From: Lepidonotus clava
Taxonomy: Eukaryota; Annelida; Polychaeta; Phyllodocida; Polynoidae
DNA length: 64,000 bases
NCBI GenBank assembly: GCA_936440205.1
Contig: OW387147.1
Coordinates: 2,356,001 to 2,420,000, forward strand
Reading direction: 5' to 3'
This document shows, piece by piece, positions 32,097 through 44,525 of this stretch. The position numbers and the translations under genes were made by a program. The notes beneath the pieces were generated by a model. It did not search any database. It saw only the letters and a program-made list of their open reading frames with translations, and had not been told where the DNA came from. How positions within the stretch are numbered: the stretch's first letter is position 1; each line of letters begins with the position of its first letter.

Positions 32097-32675
32097 ATGT
32101 CTACAAACGCACCTTCAACCCCAAACCAAGGGGAAACTGAACCGCATAACGGCCTCTCTGCTCAAATCCCTAAGAGGAAGAGGAAGAGGAGCACAGTGGC
32201 AATCAACGCTGCCTCGATTGACTCAGTGAGGGAATCAACAACAGCTCAGTTCACATCACTGCACGACCGTTTCGACCGGCTAGAGGCCATGCTCGGGCAA
32301 CTAGCCCCCACCAACGACCATTGCTGCCGGGGGGCTTCCCCGTCAACCAGCCGGCGCACTTCTTCGGGATGTGACACCTTTTCTGACCCCCTCCAGTCCG
32401 AAGAAGAGGAGGTGGAGGATGACCGGGACACCCAGTGGGCGCGCTTTCTCCTTATGAACCTTCAGGACATTGGTAATCACGACGTCAAGGAGAGGCTTAA
32501 GCGGCACTTTGACAACCTGACGGTTGAAGCGCTGCGGACTGGGCAGGCGCCGGCAGCTGTAATAGCTGAAGAGAAGGACGGCGAAATCCCCCAGGCGTGT
32601 GCACGTGGATATTTCCAAGGCATTGACGCCGATGGATATCTGATAACGGGGGAAATTGACTATGAGTCAGAGTGA
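32097..32675 (+). pseudogene. ORF1-like frame of the recombinase element
   Basis: An ATG-started frame of 192 codons with a basic KRKRKRS patch near the start, a predicted helical/coiled-coil segment and an acidic middle. Its position ahead of the recombinase part suggests the accessory (gag-like) ORF of a DIRS-type element. Family assignment comes from context and not from a recognised domain. Treated as part of a fossil element. Confidence 0.5.
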
Positions 32676-32724
32676 CCAACGGGATCTACTTAAGGTAATT
32701 GGGCTTAATTGCAAATTGAGCCCG

Positions 32725-33174
32725 CTCCCAGGCTACTGCCCTCATCGTCTATGCCGTACCTCACTCCCCATACTGCCCAGTCTCAGCATGGAAGCTCGCC
32801 TGCGACCAGGTCCCTACTCCACCAACAGCCCCGGCCTTCCTACTGCCGGGACCACGCCCCCTCACAGCTCCCCCACTAGTGGCAGTGATGGGGGAGGCCC
32901 TAACACGTGTGGGCAGCCCCCATGCTGCTCGTGTGACCATGCACTCCCTCCGCCGGGGGGCTGCGTGTGTCGCCGCACAGGCCGGGAGCACCCTGGAGGA
33001 GCTGTGCCATCACGGAACGTCGGGGGCGGGGCGCTCTGGCCTCTCAGCCTATGTACCACCTGAGCGCCTTACCTCTGTCCCAGCCCACCTCGCGGCGGCC
33101 CTTGGCCCCATAAATCGGGACAGAGACGGCACCACGGCCAGGACGGCCAATACCCGCCTCATAGTGAACACTTA
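32725..33174 (+). pseudogene. Tyrosine recombinase C-terminal remnant
   Basis: The plus-strand translation contains the HSLRRG motif typical of tyrosine recombinases, followed by a helix-rich stretch and a GLSAYVPPERL segment where the catalytic tyrosine region is expected. Upstream HSPYCPVSAW and PGPRPLT are also usual for animal DIRS/Ngaro/Crypton-type recombinases, from memory. Only the C-terminal portion is present; the element is a broken fossil. Confidence 0.65.
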
Positions 33175-33299
33175 GACTTAGGACTCATATTTACTCGCAT
33201 CTACTCACTTTTGCTCGCTCCTACTCGCATATAACCATGTCTCTTAAGTAATAAAATGCCAAAACTTGTATACCATGTGTTGCTCTCAATTACTCAAAC

Positions 33300-33440
33300 T
33301 TGGTAGCTCTAATAGCTGAAGAAAACGACTTCGAAATCCCCCAGTCGTGTGCACGTGGATTTTTCCAAGGCATTGACGCCGATGGATTTCTGGTGACGGG
33401 GGAAATCACGGGGGGGAAATGGACTATGAGTGACCAACGT
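33300..33440 (+). repeat. Second partial copy of the ORF1 3' end
   Basis: About 130 bp, including TAATAGCTGAAGA, GAAATCCCCCAG, GTGTGCACGTGGAT and GGCATTGACGCCGATGGAT, repeat the end of ORF1 (32555-32685) in the same orientation at about 88% identity. It lies 125 bp beyond the recombinase remnant, which implies an internal duplication or a second, overlapping insertion of a relative. Confidence 0.85.
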
Positions 33441-33904
33441 GTTCCTTGGAAAATTCTGTATAAGAAAAAGTAGACTTTAAATATGTAAGATAATACGCAG
33501 CGCTTCATATAAAATGCACAAATTTATGCATCCCAATTGCCACAGAGCCTTTTTTTTTGCATGTATGTTATTGTTTCACAGTATTTTTAAAAGCTTTTTT
33601 GGTTAATCTGACTATAAATAGCATATTGCAATGGTGTATTGAAGATATATATAAAAACCTATGACAATCGTTTGGAGCAGGTATATTAATTTTCTAATCT
33701 CCATTTTCACTTGTTTAGTGACGTTTTATAGCCTAATCTCTGACGTTGGCAAAAAAAATTTGTCCAAAATGCAATTATTGAAAAACAGGATGTGGTTCCT
33801 CTATAGGCTATAGAAGAACCAGCTGTCAGACCCAATCATTTCCTTATCAAGTATTGATTTATAAACAGAGCTACCTAAATATTGGGGATAACATATAGAT
33901 AACC

Positions 33905-34141
33905 CTCATACCCTGGAAATTATGAAAAAAAGGGTTGATAAGTGAAGTATGTCGATTGTTTACACCCCTCCAGTCTGATGTCGGCCCCCCCCCCCCCCCC
34001 CCCCCAGGCCCGGCCGGTCAGAAGGCCCGGCAGGGGGGGGTCAGAGAACGGGCCTGTAATGAGAACCGCCCCCCAGTGTGGAACCACCCGCCACGCGCGG
34101 CGTCCTGTGTGACGTGAGCCTACTGGAGTCTTACACCACAG
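33905..34141 (-). repeat. Right inverted end of the recombinase element
   Basis: Reverse complement of the left end with the same order of conserved blocks; CCACCCGCCACGCGCGGC and ACACCCCTCCAGT are the clearest. A run of about 19 Cs (33987-34005) has expanded inside it. Confidence 0.8.
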
Positions 34142-34145
34142 AAGT

Positions 34146-34723
34146 GCCGCGTTATCGGGGGCCGGACACGCGTCGGGTGATTCAAATTGGTCACTCCCGG
34201 CACCCGGTGCCCTGAGTGCCGACAATAGACCAGGGCAAAAAACCCAAGCCGATTATGTCCAAAATAAACCTATTTATGAAATTTTGATATGACCATGCAT
34301 GTTATGACATGCTTCTTTCTATATGTTGTGAGTTTCATATGTAGGAAATGAATATATTTAGAGAAAAGCTAATGTTTACAACCGATTCCCTATGGTGCAA
34401 AGAGGGCCCACATGGCACCGTTTTGAACCATTGGGACCCTTGAATGACATTTTTAAATGACATTTTTACTACAGAAGGTGACTAAGAGACCCTTGAATAA
34501 GAAAAAGGATTAATATAGAATAATAGGTTTCTGCACAAAGCCACTAAAACTGGAGGGCGTACGTGTACACGAAATTATGGTGACGGAACAACATATACGA
34601 ATTTGTTTTGGGTAAATAACTTTTTTTATTACAGAATATGAGTTAGATGCGCTCGATAAAATAAAAGGAATATGATATAATAATTGTTTGGTCGTTCGAT
34701 ATGATTTACAAGATTAGGAATTA
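34146..34723. other. Intergenic DNA, nothing recognised
   Basis: AT-rich sequence between the recombinase element and the possible exon at 34724. No repeat or ORF with support. Confidence 0.5.
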
Positions 34724-34927
34724 TTAACAGATTTGAATTGTTGCTTGAATAAAAAATAACGCCGAAAATTTGTAGCGAAAAAATTGCCCTCCCCCGGGGA
34801 CAAGTCTTTCTGCTAAGGCTCCAATCTCAAGAATGGTACTCTCTGCCTCGTCCTCCGTCAAATTGCACGTCTTATACGGCCGCCTGCAATTGGTGTTGGG
34901 GACGTCAACGGATTGCCAAGGTTGCAA
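34724..34927 (-). CDS. Possible 3'-terminal exon (67 codons)
   Basis: On the minus strand a good acceptor, ATTTTTACCTTCAG, ends at 34928 and opens a frame LQPWQSVDVPNTNCRRPY, then TCNLTEDEAESTILEIGALA, ending at a stop at 34724. The first half has coding texture. There is no ATG, so it would be the last exon of a gene whose earlier exons lie in or beyond the assembly gap. No family is recognised; the final 20 residues are hydrophobic and may be read into non-coding DNA. Confidence 0.3.
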   Translation of the reverse strand: MQPWQSVDVPNTNCRRPYKTCNLTEDEAESTILEIGALAERLVPGGGQFFRYKFSALFFIQATIQIC

Positions 34928-35076
34928 CTGAAGGTAAAAATGACGAAGCGAAGGGGTAAAACAAGGAGAAGCATCCAGAGATTTAAAAAAAAAAACGAAG
35001 GGGGGGGGAAAGGTGCCTACTTAATTGTAAGAATTGAGGAGCACATTCAGGGATTAGAATTTTTACATTAAGAAAC

Positions 35077-35276
35077 NNNNNNNNNNNNNNNNNNNNNNNN
35101 NNNNNNNNNNNNNNNNNNNNNNNNNNNNNNNNNNNNNNNNNNNNNNNNNNNNNNNNNNNNNNNNNNNNNNNNNNNNNNNNNNNNNNNNNNNNNNNNNNNN
35201 NNNNNNNNNNNNNNNNNNNNNNNNNNNNNNNNNNNNNNNNNNNNNNNNNNNNNNNNNNNNNNNNNNNNNNNNNNNN
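35077..35276. other. Assembly gap (200 Ns)
   Basis: Exactly 200 Ns, a conventional placeholder, so true length is unknown. The right end of the island and its junction with the satellite are hidden here. Unique sequence lies to the left and satellite, from unit position 1255, to the right. Confidence 0.99.
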
Positions 35277-38200
35277 CCCTCGAATGTATCCCTGAGGCAT
35301 CTTGTGTCCTTAAAGGCTTAAGTTTCTGAACTGAGTCCTATTGGAATTAAGTGTAAGTAGATGGGAGGCGTCTGTCCGTCTTACATTAATTTAGCCCTTG
35401 TTGTTCAGGAAAAGCAGGCAAAAGGAGCAATAAAAGCCTAAATTCCCTCAAGTTTTCTTCAGGCAAAGCATAGGGACAAAATTATTCTTTGAAAATTATC
35501 AAGATAACGTTAACAACATGTGCAAACAGCTCTCCATTTGCCAGGCTTAACACTGCAGCCCGTGTAGGTCTTTGTCTTTGTTCACCTCAGACCCCTGACG
35601 CAGCTACTACTGCACTCGTTGCCCCATGTTATAGTTATGCCAGCAGAATGTACGCTGAATTAACCATGTACCTACCCAGATATTCTGCTGTGCGCCTCAC
35701 TGGGCACACACACAAGATTCCCCCGCTTTGATATGTATGAATGTTTCTGGGTGGGTGAACCTCAAAGGTCCCGCAATAGGCTGTAAGGAACTCTCTTCTA
35801 GTGTCTACGTGCTTTGTATTCCGTGAGAACGGACGGACCCTCAGACAGCTATATCCTCTTCACAATGCCTATACAACTGTGATTCACACTCTCCAAAGCA
35901 TTCAAGTTACACGGCAAGCTACTCTCTTTCTGTGAGGCCTGGATTGAACAGTCAGTGTTCCATCATTAGTCTGGGAATTAAACTATTACATATGCCCCGC
36001 ATTGAATAGCTAAGGGATTTATGTTCCTATACTGCCAGGAGTGATGTGCCTATTGATAATCTGCTTTCAGTGATTGATGTCTGAAGGCTGATCTATGGAA
36101 AACCAATTAGGTAAGTGACTCCACATCCAATTCATTTTCCCAGCATTGTTTTTGAGGAAATTACAACTGTTCTGTACTGGTCAAGGAATAAATAATCACC
36201 CTCCATCGTGGCAGCCACACATGTTAATTTTTAGAAAAGAGAAAGTTGAAATACACATTCCTACTGCCTGGCCAACAACTGACAAAATTCTAAGCAATGA
36301 AAGCCCCCCAAACACTCTTTGTCCTTCCCCGGTCCCTTTTTTGTCTAGTCTGAAGTATAGTCCTTAGGCCACCTTCCGTACTTTTAATAATGATTTTATT
36401 AAGCAGGTGCATTTCTGCCCTAGAACTGAACCCCTATACATATTGTTAATCAGAGAAATTCAAGCTATTAATTACTCCATGCAAAATTAATATGCTTCTT
36501 GACCAAAGCCAAAACACAACCACTTGCCTGCAATCAAAAAATAACTCTTTTTTTTTTTCTTTTTTTTTTTTTTTTCCAATGTTCTTTCGGTCGTCATGAA
36601 CCCTAAATTCTCATCATTATTAAACTCTGTGTTTGAGGAAAGATTGTTTGTCTGAGTTTAAATCATTTGGTTCCAACAAGACCGTGCTAGTGGTCCTTGA
36701 ACTCCAAAAGGAAAAGAACGTAAGCACCCAATCTCCAAAAGATTGTCTTGGGTATATCATTTGGTCTTAACGCATTCAAGGCGCCACTCATTTGAGCATG
36801 TCTAAAGTTATATATGCATGGAAAGAGGGAAAATTTGGCTTCTCATTGATGAAAAGGTTTCTGAAAAAGAGTGACTAGAATGGGAGTTATGTCCGTATGA
36901 AGTACCATACCTCAGTTTCGGTTTAATTTAGCCACTTGAGCAATGAAAGCAATGAAATGTTTGGAAAATTATATACTTTAATCTGAACCAGAGCGAAAAG
37001 TTGTCAAAACAATATTTTCACTATAATTTGACCATTTAATTCCTATTTCATCATTTCCCTAGTAAATACTGCTGTTAGATGGCCATTACCCAGTAAAATC
37101 TTGTCCAGTTGAATATTTATGCCACTTAAAAGGTTTTATATAGAGAATAAAAAGCATGACTTTGCTTGATTGATAATCTCATATAAAATAATTCTTACAA
37201 AACTTAATTGAAAGAATTCAAGCTAAAGTTTTCTATAAAGGACCTGTTTGGGTATATCAAAACCCCCTCGAATGTATCCCTGAGGCATCTTGTGTCCTTA
37301 AAGGCTTAAGTTTCTGAACTGAGTCCTATTGGAATTAAGTGTAAGTAGATGGGAGGCGTCTGTCCGTCTTACATTAATTTAGCCCTTGTTGTTCAGGAAA
37401 AGCAGGCAAAAGGAGCAATAAAAGCCTAAATTCCCTCAAGTTTTCTTCAGGCAAAGCATAGGGACAAAATTATTCTTTGAAAATTATCAAGATAACGTTA
37501 ACAACATGTGCAAACAGCTCTCCATTTGCCAGGCTTAACACTGCAGCCCGTGTAGGTCTTTGTCTTTGTTCACCTCAGACCCCTGACGCAGCTACTACTG
37601 CACTCGTTGCCCCATGTTATAGTTATGCCAGCAGAATGTACGCTGAATTAACCATGTACCTACCCAGATATTCTGCTGTGCGCCTCACTGGGCACACACA
37701 CAAGATTCCCCCGCTTTGATATGTATGAATGTTTCTGGGTGGGTGAACCTCAAAGGTCCCGCAATAGGCTGTAAGGAACTCTCTTCTAGTGTCTACGTGC
37801 TTTGTATTCCGTGAGAACGGACGGACCCTCAGACAGCTATATCCTCTTCACAATGCCTATACAACTGTGATTCACACTCTCCAAAGCATTCAAGTTACAC
37901 GGCAAGCTACTCTCTTTCTGTGAGGCCTGGATTGAACAGTCAGTGTTCCATCATTAGTCTGGGAATTAAACTATTACATATGCCCCGCATTGAATAGCTA
38001 AGGGATTTATGTTCCTATACTGCCAGGAGTGATGTGCCTATTGATAATCTGCTTTCAGTGATTGATGTCTGAAGGCTGATCTATGGAAAACCAATTAGGT
38101 AAGTGACTCCACATCCAATTCATTTTCCCAGCATTGTTTTTGAGGAAATTACAACTGTTCTGTACTGGTCAAGGAATAAATAATCACCCTCCATCGTGGC

Positions 38201-41200
38201 AGCCACACATGTTAATTTTTAGAAAAGAGAAAGTTGAAATACACATTCCTACTGCCTGGCCAACAACTGACAAAATTCTAAGCAATGAAAGCCCCCCAAA
38301 CACTCTTTGTCCTTCCCCGGTCCCTTTTTTGTCTAGTCTGAAGTATAGTCCTTAGGCCACCTTCCGTACTTTTAATAATGATTTTATTAAGCAGGTGCAT
38401 TTCTGCCCTAGAACTGAACCCCTATACATATTGTTAATCAGAGAAATTCAAGCTATTAATTACTCCATGCAAAATTAATATGCTTCTTGACCAAAGCCAA
38501 AACACAACCACTTGCCTGCAATCAAAAAATAACTCTTTTTTTTTTTCTTTTTTTTTTTTTTTCCAATGTTCTTTCGGTCGTCATGAACCCTAAATTCTCA
38601 TCATTATTAAACTCTGTGTTTGAGGAAAGATTGTTTGTCTGAGTTTAAATCATTTGGTTCCAACAAGACCGTGCTAGTGGTCCTTGAACTCCAAAAGGAA
38701 AAGAACGTAAGCACCCAATCTCCAAAAGATTGTCTTGGGTATATCATTTGGTCTTAACGCATTCAAGGCGCCACTCATTTGAGCATGTCTAAAGTTATAT
38801 ATGCATGGAAAGAGGGAAAATTTGGCTTCTCATTGATGAAAAGGTTTCTGAAAAAGAGTGACTAGAATGGGAGTTATGTCCGTATGAAGTACCATACCTC
38901 AGTTTCGGTTTAATTTAGCCACTTGAGCAATGAAAGCAATGAAATGTTTGGAAAATTATATACTTTAATCTGAACCAGAGCGAAAAGTTGTCAAAACAAT
39001 ATTTTCACTATAATTTGACCATTTAATTTCTATTTCATCATTTCCCTAGTAAATACTGCTGTTAGATGGCCATTACCCAGTAAAATCTTGTCCAGTTGAA
39101 TATTTATGCCACTTAAAAGGTTTTATATAGAGAATAAAAAGCATGACTTTGCTTGATTGATAATCTCATATAAAATAATTCTTACAAAACTTAATTGAAA
39201 GAATTCAAGCTAAAGTTTTCTATAAAGGACCTGTTTGGGTATATCAAAACCCCCTCGAATGTATCCCTGAGGCATCTTGTGTCCTTAAAGGCTTAAGTTT
39301 CTGAACTGAGTCCTATTGGAATTAAGTGTAAGTAGATGGGAGGCGTCTGTCCGTCTTACATTAATTTAGCCCTTGTTGTTCAGGAAAAGCAGGCAAAAGG
39401 AGCAATAAAAGCCTAAATTCCCTCAAGTTTTCTTCAGGCAAAGCATAGGGACAAAATTATTCTTTGAAAATTATCAAGATAACGTTAACAACATGTGCAA
39501 ACAGCTCTCCATTTGCCAGGCTTAACACTGCAGCCCGTGTAGGTCTTTGTCTTTGTTCACCTCAGACCCCTGACGCAGCTACTACTGCACTCGTTGCCCC
39601 ATGTTATAGTTATGCCAGCAGAATGTACGCTGAATTAACCATGTACCTACCCAGATATTCTGCTGTGCGCCTCACTGGGCACACACACAAGATTCCCCCG
39701 CTTTGATATGTATGAATGTTTCTGGGTGGGTGAACCTCAAAGGTCCCGCAATAGGCTGTAAGGAACTCTCTTCTAGTGTCTACGTGCTTTGTATTCCGTG
39801 AGAACGGACGGACCCTCAGACAGCTATATCCTCTTCACAATGCCTATACAACTGTGATTCACACTCTCCAAAGCATTCAAGTTACACGGCAAGCTACTCT
39901 CTTTCTGTGAGGCCTGGATTGAACAGTCAGTGTTCCATCATTAGTCTGGGAATTAAACTATTACATATGCCCCGCATTGAATAGCTAAGGGATTTATGTT
40001 CCTATACTGCCAGGAGTGATGTGCCTATTGATAATCTGCTTTCAGTGATTGATGTCTGAAGGCTGATCTATGGAAAACCAATTAGGTAAGTGACTCCACA
40101 TCCAATTCATTTTCCCAGCATTGTTTTTGAGGAAATTACAACTGTTCTGTACTGGTCAAGGAATAAATAATCACCCTCCATCGTGGCAGCCACACATGTT
40201 AATTTTTAGAAAAGAGAAAGTTGAAATACACATTCCTACTGCCTGGCCAACAACTGACAAAATTCTAAGCAATGAAAGCCCCCCAAACACTCTTTGTCCT
40301 TCCCCGGTCCCTTTTTTGTCTAGTCTGAAGTATAGTCCTTAGGCCACCTTCCGTACTTTTAATAATGATTTTATTAAGCAGGTGCATTTCTGCCCTAGAA
40401 CTGAACCCCTATACATATTGTTAATCAGAGAAATTCAAGCTATTAATTACTCCATGCAAAATTAATATGCTTCTTGACCAAAGCCAAAACACAACCACTT
40501 GCCTGCAATCAAAAAATAACTCTTTTTTTTTTTCTTTTTTTTTTTTTTTTCCAATGTTCTTTCGGTCGTCATGAACCCTAAATTCTCATCATTATTAAAC
40601 TCTGTGTTTGAGGAAAGATTGTTTGTCTGAGTTTAAATCATTTGGTTCCAACAAGACCGTGCTAGTGGTCCTTGAACTCCAAAAGGAAAAGAACGTAAGC
40701 ACCCAATCTCCAAAAGATTGTCTTGGGTATATCATTTGGTCTTAACGCATTCAAGGCGCCACTCATTTGAGCATGTCTAAAGTTATATATGCATGGAAAG
40801 AGGGAAAATTTGGCTTCTCATTGATGAAAAGGTTTCTGAAAAAGAGTGACTAGAATGGGAGTTATGTCCGTATGAAGTACCATACCTCAGTTTCGGTTTA
40901 ATTTAGCCACTTGAGCAATGAAAGCAATGAAATGTTTGGAAAATTATATACTTTAATCTGAACCAGAGCGAAAAGTTGTCAAAACAATATTTTCACTATA
41001 ATTTGACCATTTAATTCCTATTTCATCATTTCCCTAGTAAATACTGCTGTTAGATGGCCATTACCCAGTAAAATCTTGTCCAGTTGAATATTTATGCCAC
41101 TTAAAAGGTTTTATATAGAGAATAAAAAGCATGACTTTGCTTGATTGATAATCTCATATAAAATAATTCTTACAAAACTTAATTGAAAGAATTCAAGCTA

Positions 41201-44200
41201 AAGTTTTCTATAAAGGACCTGTTTGGGTATATCAAAACCCCCTCGAATGTATCCCTGAGGCATCTTGTGTCCTTAAAGGCTTAAGTTTCTGAACTGAGTC
41301 CTATTGGAATTAAGTGTAAGTAGATGGGAGGCGTCTGTCCGTCTTACATTAATTTAGCCCTTGTTGTTCAGGAAAAGCAGGCAAAAGGAGCAATAAAAGC
41401 CTAAATTCCCTCAAGTTTTCTTCAGGCAAAGCATAGGGACAAAATTATTCTTTGAAAATTATCAAGATAACGTTAACAACATGTGCAAACAGCTCTCCAT
41501 TTGCCAGGCTTAACACTGCAGCCCGTGTAGGTCTTTGTCTTTGTTCACCTCAGACCCCTGACGCAGCTACTACTGCACTCGTTGCCCCATGTTATAGTTA
41601 TGCCAGCAGAATGTACGCTGAATTAACCATGTACCTACCCAGATATTCTGCTGTGCGCCTCACTGGGCACACACACAAGATTCCCCCGCTTTGATATGTA
41701 TGAATGTTTCTGGGTGGGTGAACCTCAAAGGTCCCGCAATAGGCTGTAAGGAACTCTCTTCTAGTGTCTACGTGCTTTGTATTCCGTGAGAACGGACGGA
41801 CCCTCAGACAGCTATATCCTCTTCACAATGCCTATACAACTGTGATTCACACTCTCCAAAGCATTCAAGTTACACGGCAAGCTACTCTCTTTCTGTGAGG
41901 CCTGGATTGAACAGTCAGTGTTCCATCATTAGTCTGGGAATTAAACTATTACATATGCCCCGCATTGAATAGCTAAGGGATTTATGTTCCTATACTGCCA
42001 GGAGTGATGTGCCTATTGATAATCTGCTTTCAGTGATTGATGTCTGAAGGCTGATCTATGGAAAACCAATTAGGTAAGTGACTCCACATCCAATTCATTT
42101 TCCCAGCATTGTTTTTGAGGAAATTACAACTGTTCTGTACTGGTCAAGGAATAAATAATCACCCTCCATCGTGGCAGCCACACATGTTAATTTTTAGAAA
42201 AGAGAAAGTTGAAATACACATTCCTACTGCCTGGCCAACAACTGACAAAATTCTAAGCAATGAAAGCCCCCCAAACACTCTTTGTCCTTCCCCGGTCCCT
42301 TTTTTGTCTAGTCTGAAGTATAGTCCTTAGGCCACCTTCCGTACTTTTAATAATGATTTTATTAAGCAGGTGCATTTCTGCCCTAGAACTGAACCCCTAT
42401 ACATATTGTTAATCAGAGAAATTCAAGCTATTAATTACTCCATGCAAAATTAATATGCTTCTTGACCAAAGCCAAAACACAACCACTTGCCTGCAATCAA
42501 AAAATAACTCTTTTTTTTTTTCTTTTTTTTTTTTTTTCCAATGTTCTTTCGGTCGTCATGAACCCTAAATTCTCATCATTATTAAACTCTGTGTTTGAGG
42601 AAAGATTGTTTGTCTGAGTTTAAATCATTTGGTTCCAACAAGACCGTGCTAGTGGTCCTTGAACTCCAAAAGGAAAAGAACGTAAGCACCCAATCTCCAA
42701 AAGATTGTCTTGGGTATATCATTTGGTCTTAACGCATTCAAGGCGCCACTCATTTGAGCATGTCTAAAGTTATATATGCATGGAAAGAGGGAAAATTTGG
42801 CTTCTCATTGATGAAAAGGTTTCTGAAAAAGAGTGACTAGAATGGGAGTTATGTCCGTATGAAGTACCATACCTCAGTTTCGGTTTAATTTAGCCACTTG
42901 AGCAATGAAAGCAATGAAATGTTTGGAAAATTATATACTTTAATCTGAACCAGAGCGAAAAGTTGTCAAAACAATATTTTCACTATAATTTGACCATTTA
43001 ATTTCTATTTCATCATTTCCCTAGTAAATACTGCTGTTAGATGGCCATTACCCAGTAAAATCTTGTCCAGTTGAATATTTATGCCACTTAAAAGGTTTTA
43101 TATAGAGAATAAAAAGCATGACTTTGCTTGATTGATAATCTCATATAAAATAATTCTTACAAAACTTAATTGAAAGAATTCAAGCTAAAGTTTTCTATAA
43201 AGGACCTGTTTGGGTATATCAAAACCCCCTCGAATGTATCCCTGAGGCATCTTGTGTCCTTAAAGGCTTAAGTTTCTGAACTGAGTCCTATTGGAATTAA
43301 GTGTAAGTAGATGGGAGGCGTCTGTCCGTCTTACATTAATTTAGCCCTTGTTGTTCAGGAAAAGCAGGCAAAAGGAGCAATAAAAGCCTAAATTCCCTCA
43401 AGTTTTCTTCAGGCAAAGCATAGGGACAAAATTATTCTTTGAAAATTATCAAGATAACGTTAACAACATGTGCAAACAGCTCTCCATTTGCCAGGCTTAA
43501 CACTGCAGCCCGTGTAGGTCTTTGTCTTTGTTCACCTCAGACCCCTGACGCAGCTACTACTGCACTCGTTGCCCCATGTTATAGTTATGCCAGCAGAATG
43601 TACGCTGAATTAACCATGTACCTACCCAGATATTCTGCTGTGCGCCTCACTGGGCACACACACAAGATTCCCCCGCTTTGATATGTATGAATGTTTCTGG
43701 GTGGGTGAACCTCAAAGGTCCCGCAATAGGCTGTAAGGAACTCTCTTCTAGTGTCTACGTGCTTTGTATTCCGTGAGAACGGACGGACCCTCAGACAGCT
43801 ATATCCTCTTCACAATGCCTATACAACTGTGATTCACACTCTCCAAAGCATTCAAGTTACACGGCAAGCTACTCTCTTTCTGTGAGGCCTGGATTGAACA
43901 GTCAGTGTTCCATCATTAGTCTGGGAATTAAACTATTACATATGCCCCGCATTGAATAGCTAAGGGATTTATGTTCCTATACTGCCAGGAGTGATGTGCC
44001 TATTGATAATCTGCTTTCAGTGATTGATGTCTGAAGGCTGATCTATGGAAAACCAATTAGGTAAGTGACTCCACATCCAATTCATTTTCCCAGCATTGTT
44101 TTTGAGGAAATTACAACTGTTCTGTACTGGTCAAGGAATAAATAATCACCCTCCATCGTGGCAGCCACACATGTTAATTTTTAGAAAAGAGAAAGTTGAA

Positions 44201-44494
44201 ATACACATTCCTACTGCCTGGCCAACAACTGACAAAATTCTAAGCAATGAAAGCCCCCCAAACACTCTTTGTCCTTCCCCGGTCCCTTTTTTGTCTAGTC
44301 TGAAGTATAGTCCTTAGGCCACCTTCCGTACTTTTAATAATGATTTTATTAAGCAGGTGCATTTCTGCCCTAGAACTGAACCCCTATACATATTGTTAAT
44401 CAGAGAAATTCAAGCTATTAATTACTCCATGCAAAATTAATATGCTTCTTGACCAAAGCCAAAACACAACCACTTGCCTGCAATCAAAAAATAA

Positions 44495-44525
<31 letters not shown>

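Larger units (their letters stand above)
31468..34141 (+). mobile_element. Broken tyrosine-recombinase element (DIRS-like, possibly Crypton-like)
   Basis: A 2.7-kb fossil bounded by imperfect inverted repeats of about 220 bp (31468-31690 and 33905-34141). Between them, in one orientation, are a leader with repeats seen elsewhere in the island, an ORF1-like reading frame (32097-32675), the C-terminal part of a tyrosine recombinase (within 32725-33174) and a second partial copy of the ORF1 end (33300-33440). Inverted ends plus a tyrosine recombinase fit DIRS-type retroelements; no reverse transcriptase part is seen here, and a Crypton-like DNA element is the alternative. The copy is broken and internally incomplete. 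Arm divergence of roughly 20-25% suggests it is old. Confidence 0.65.
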
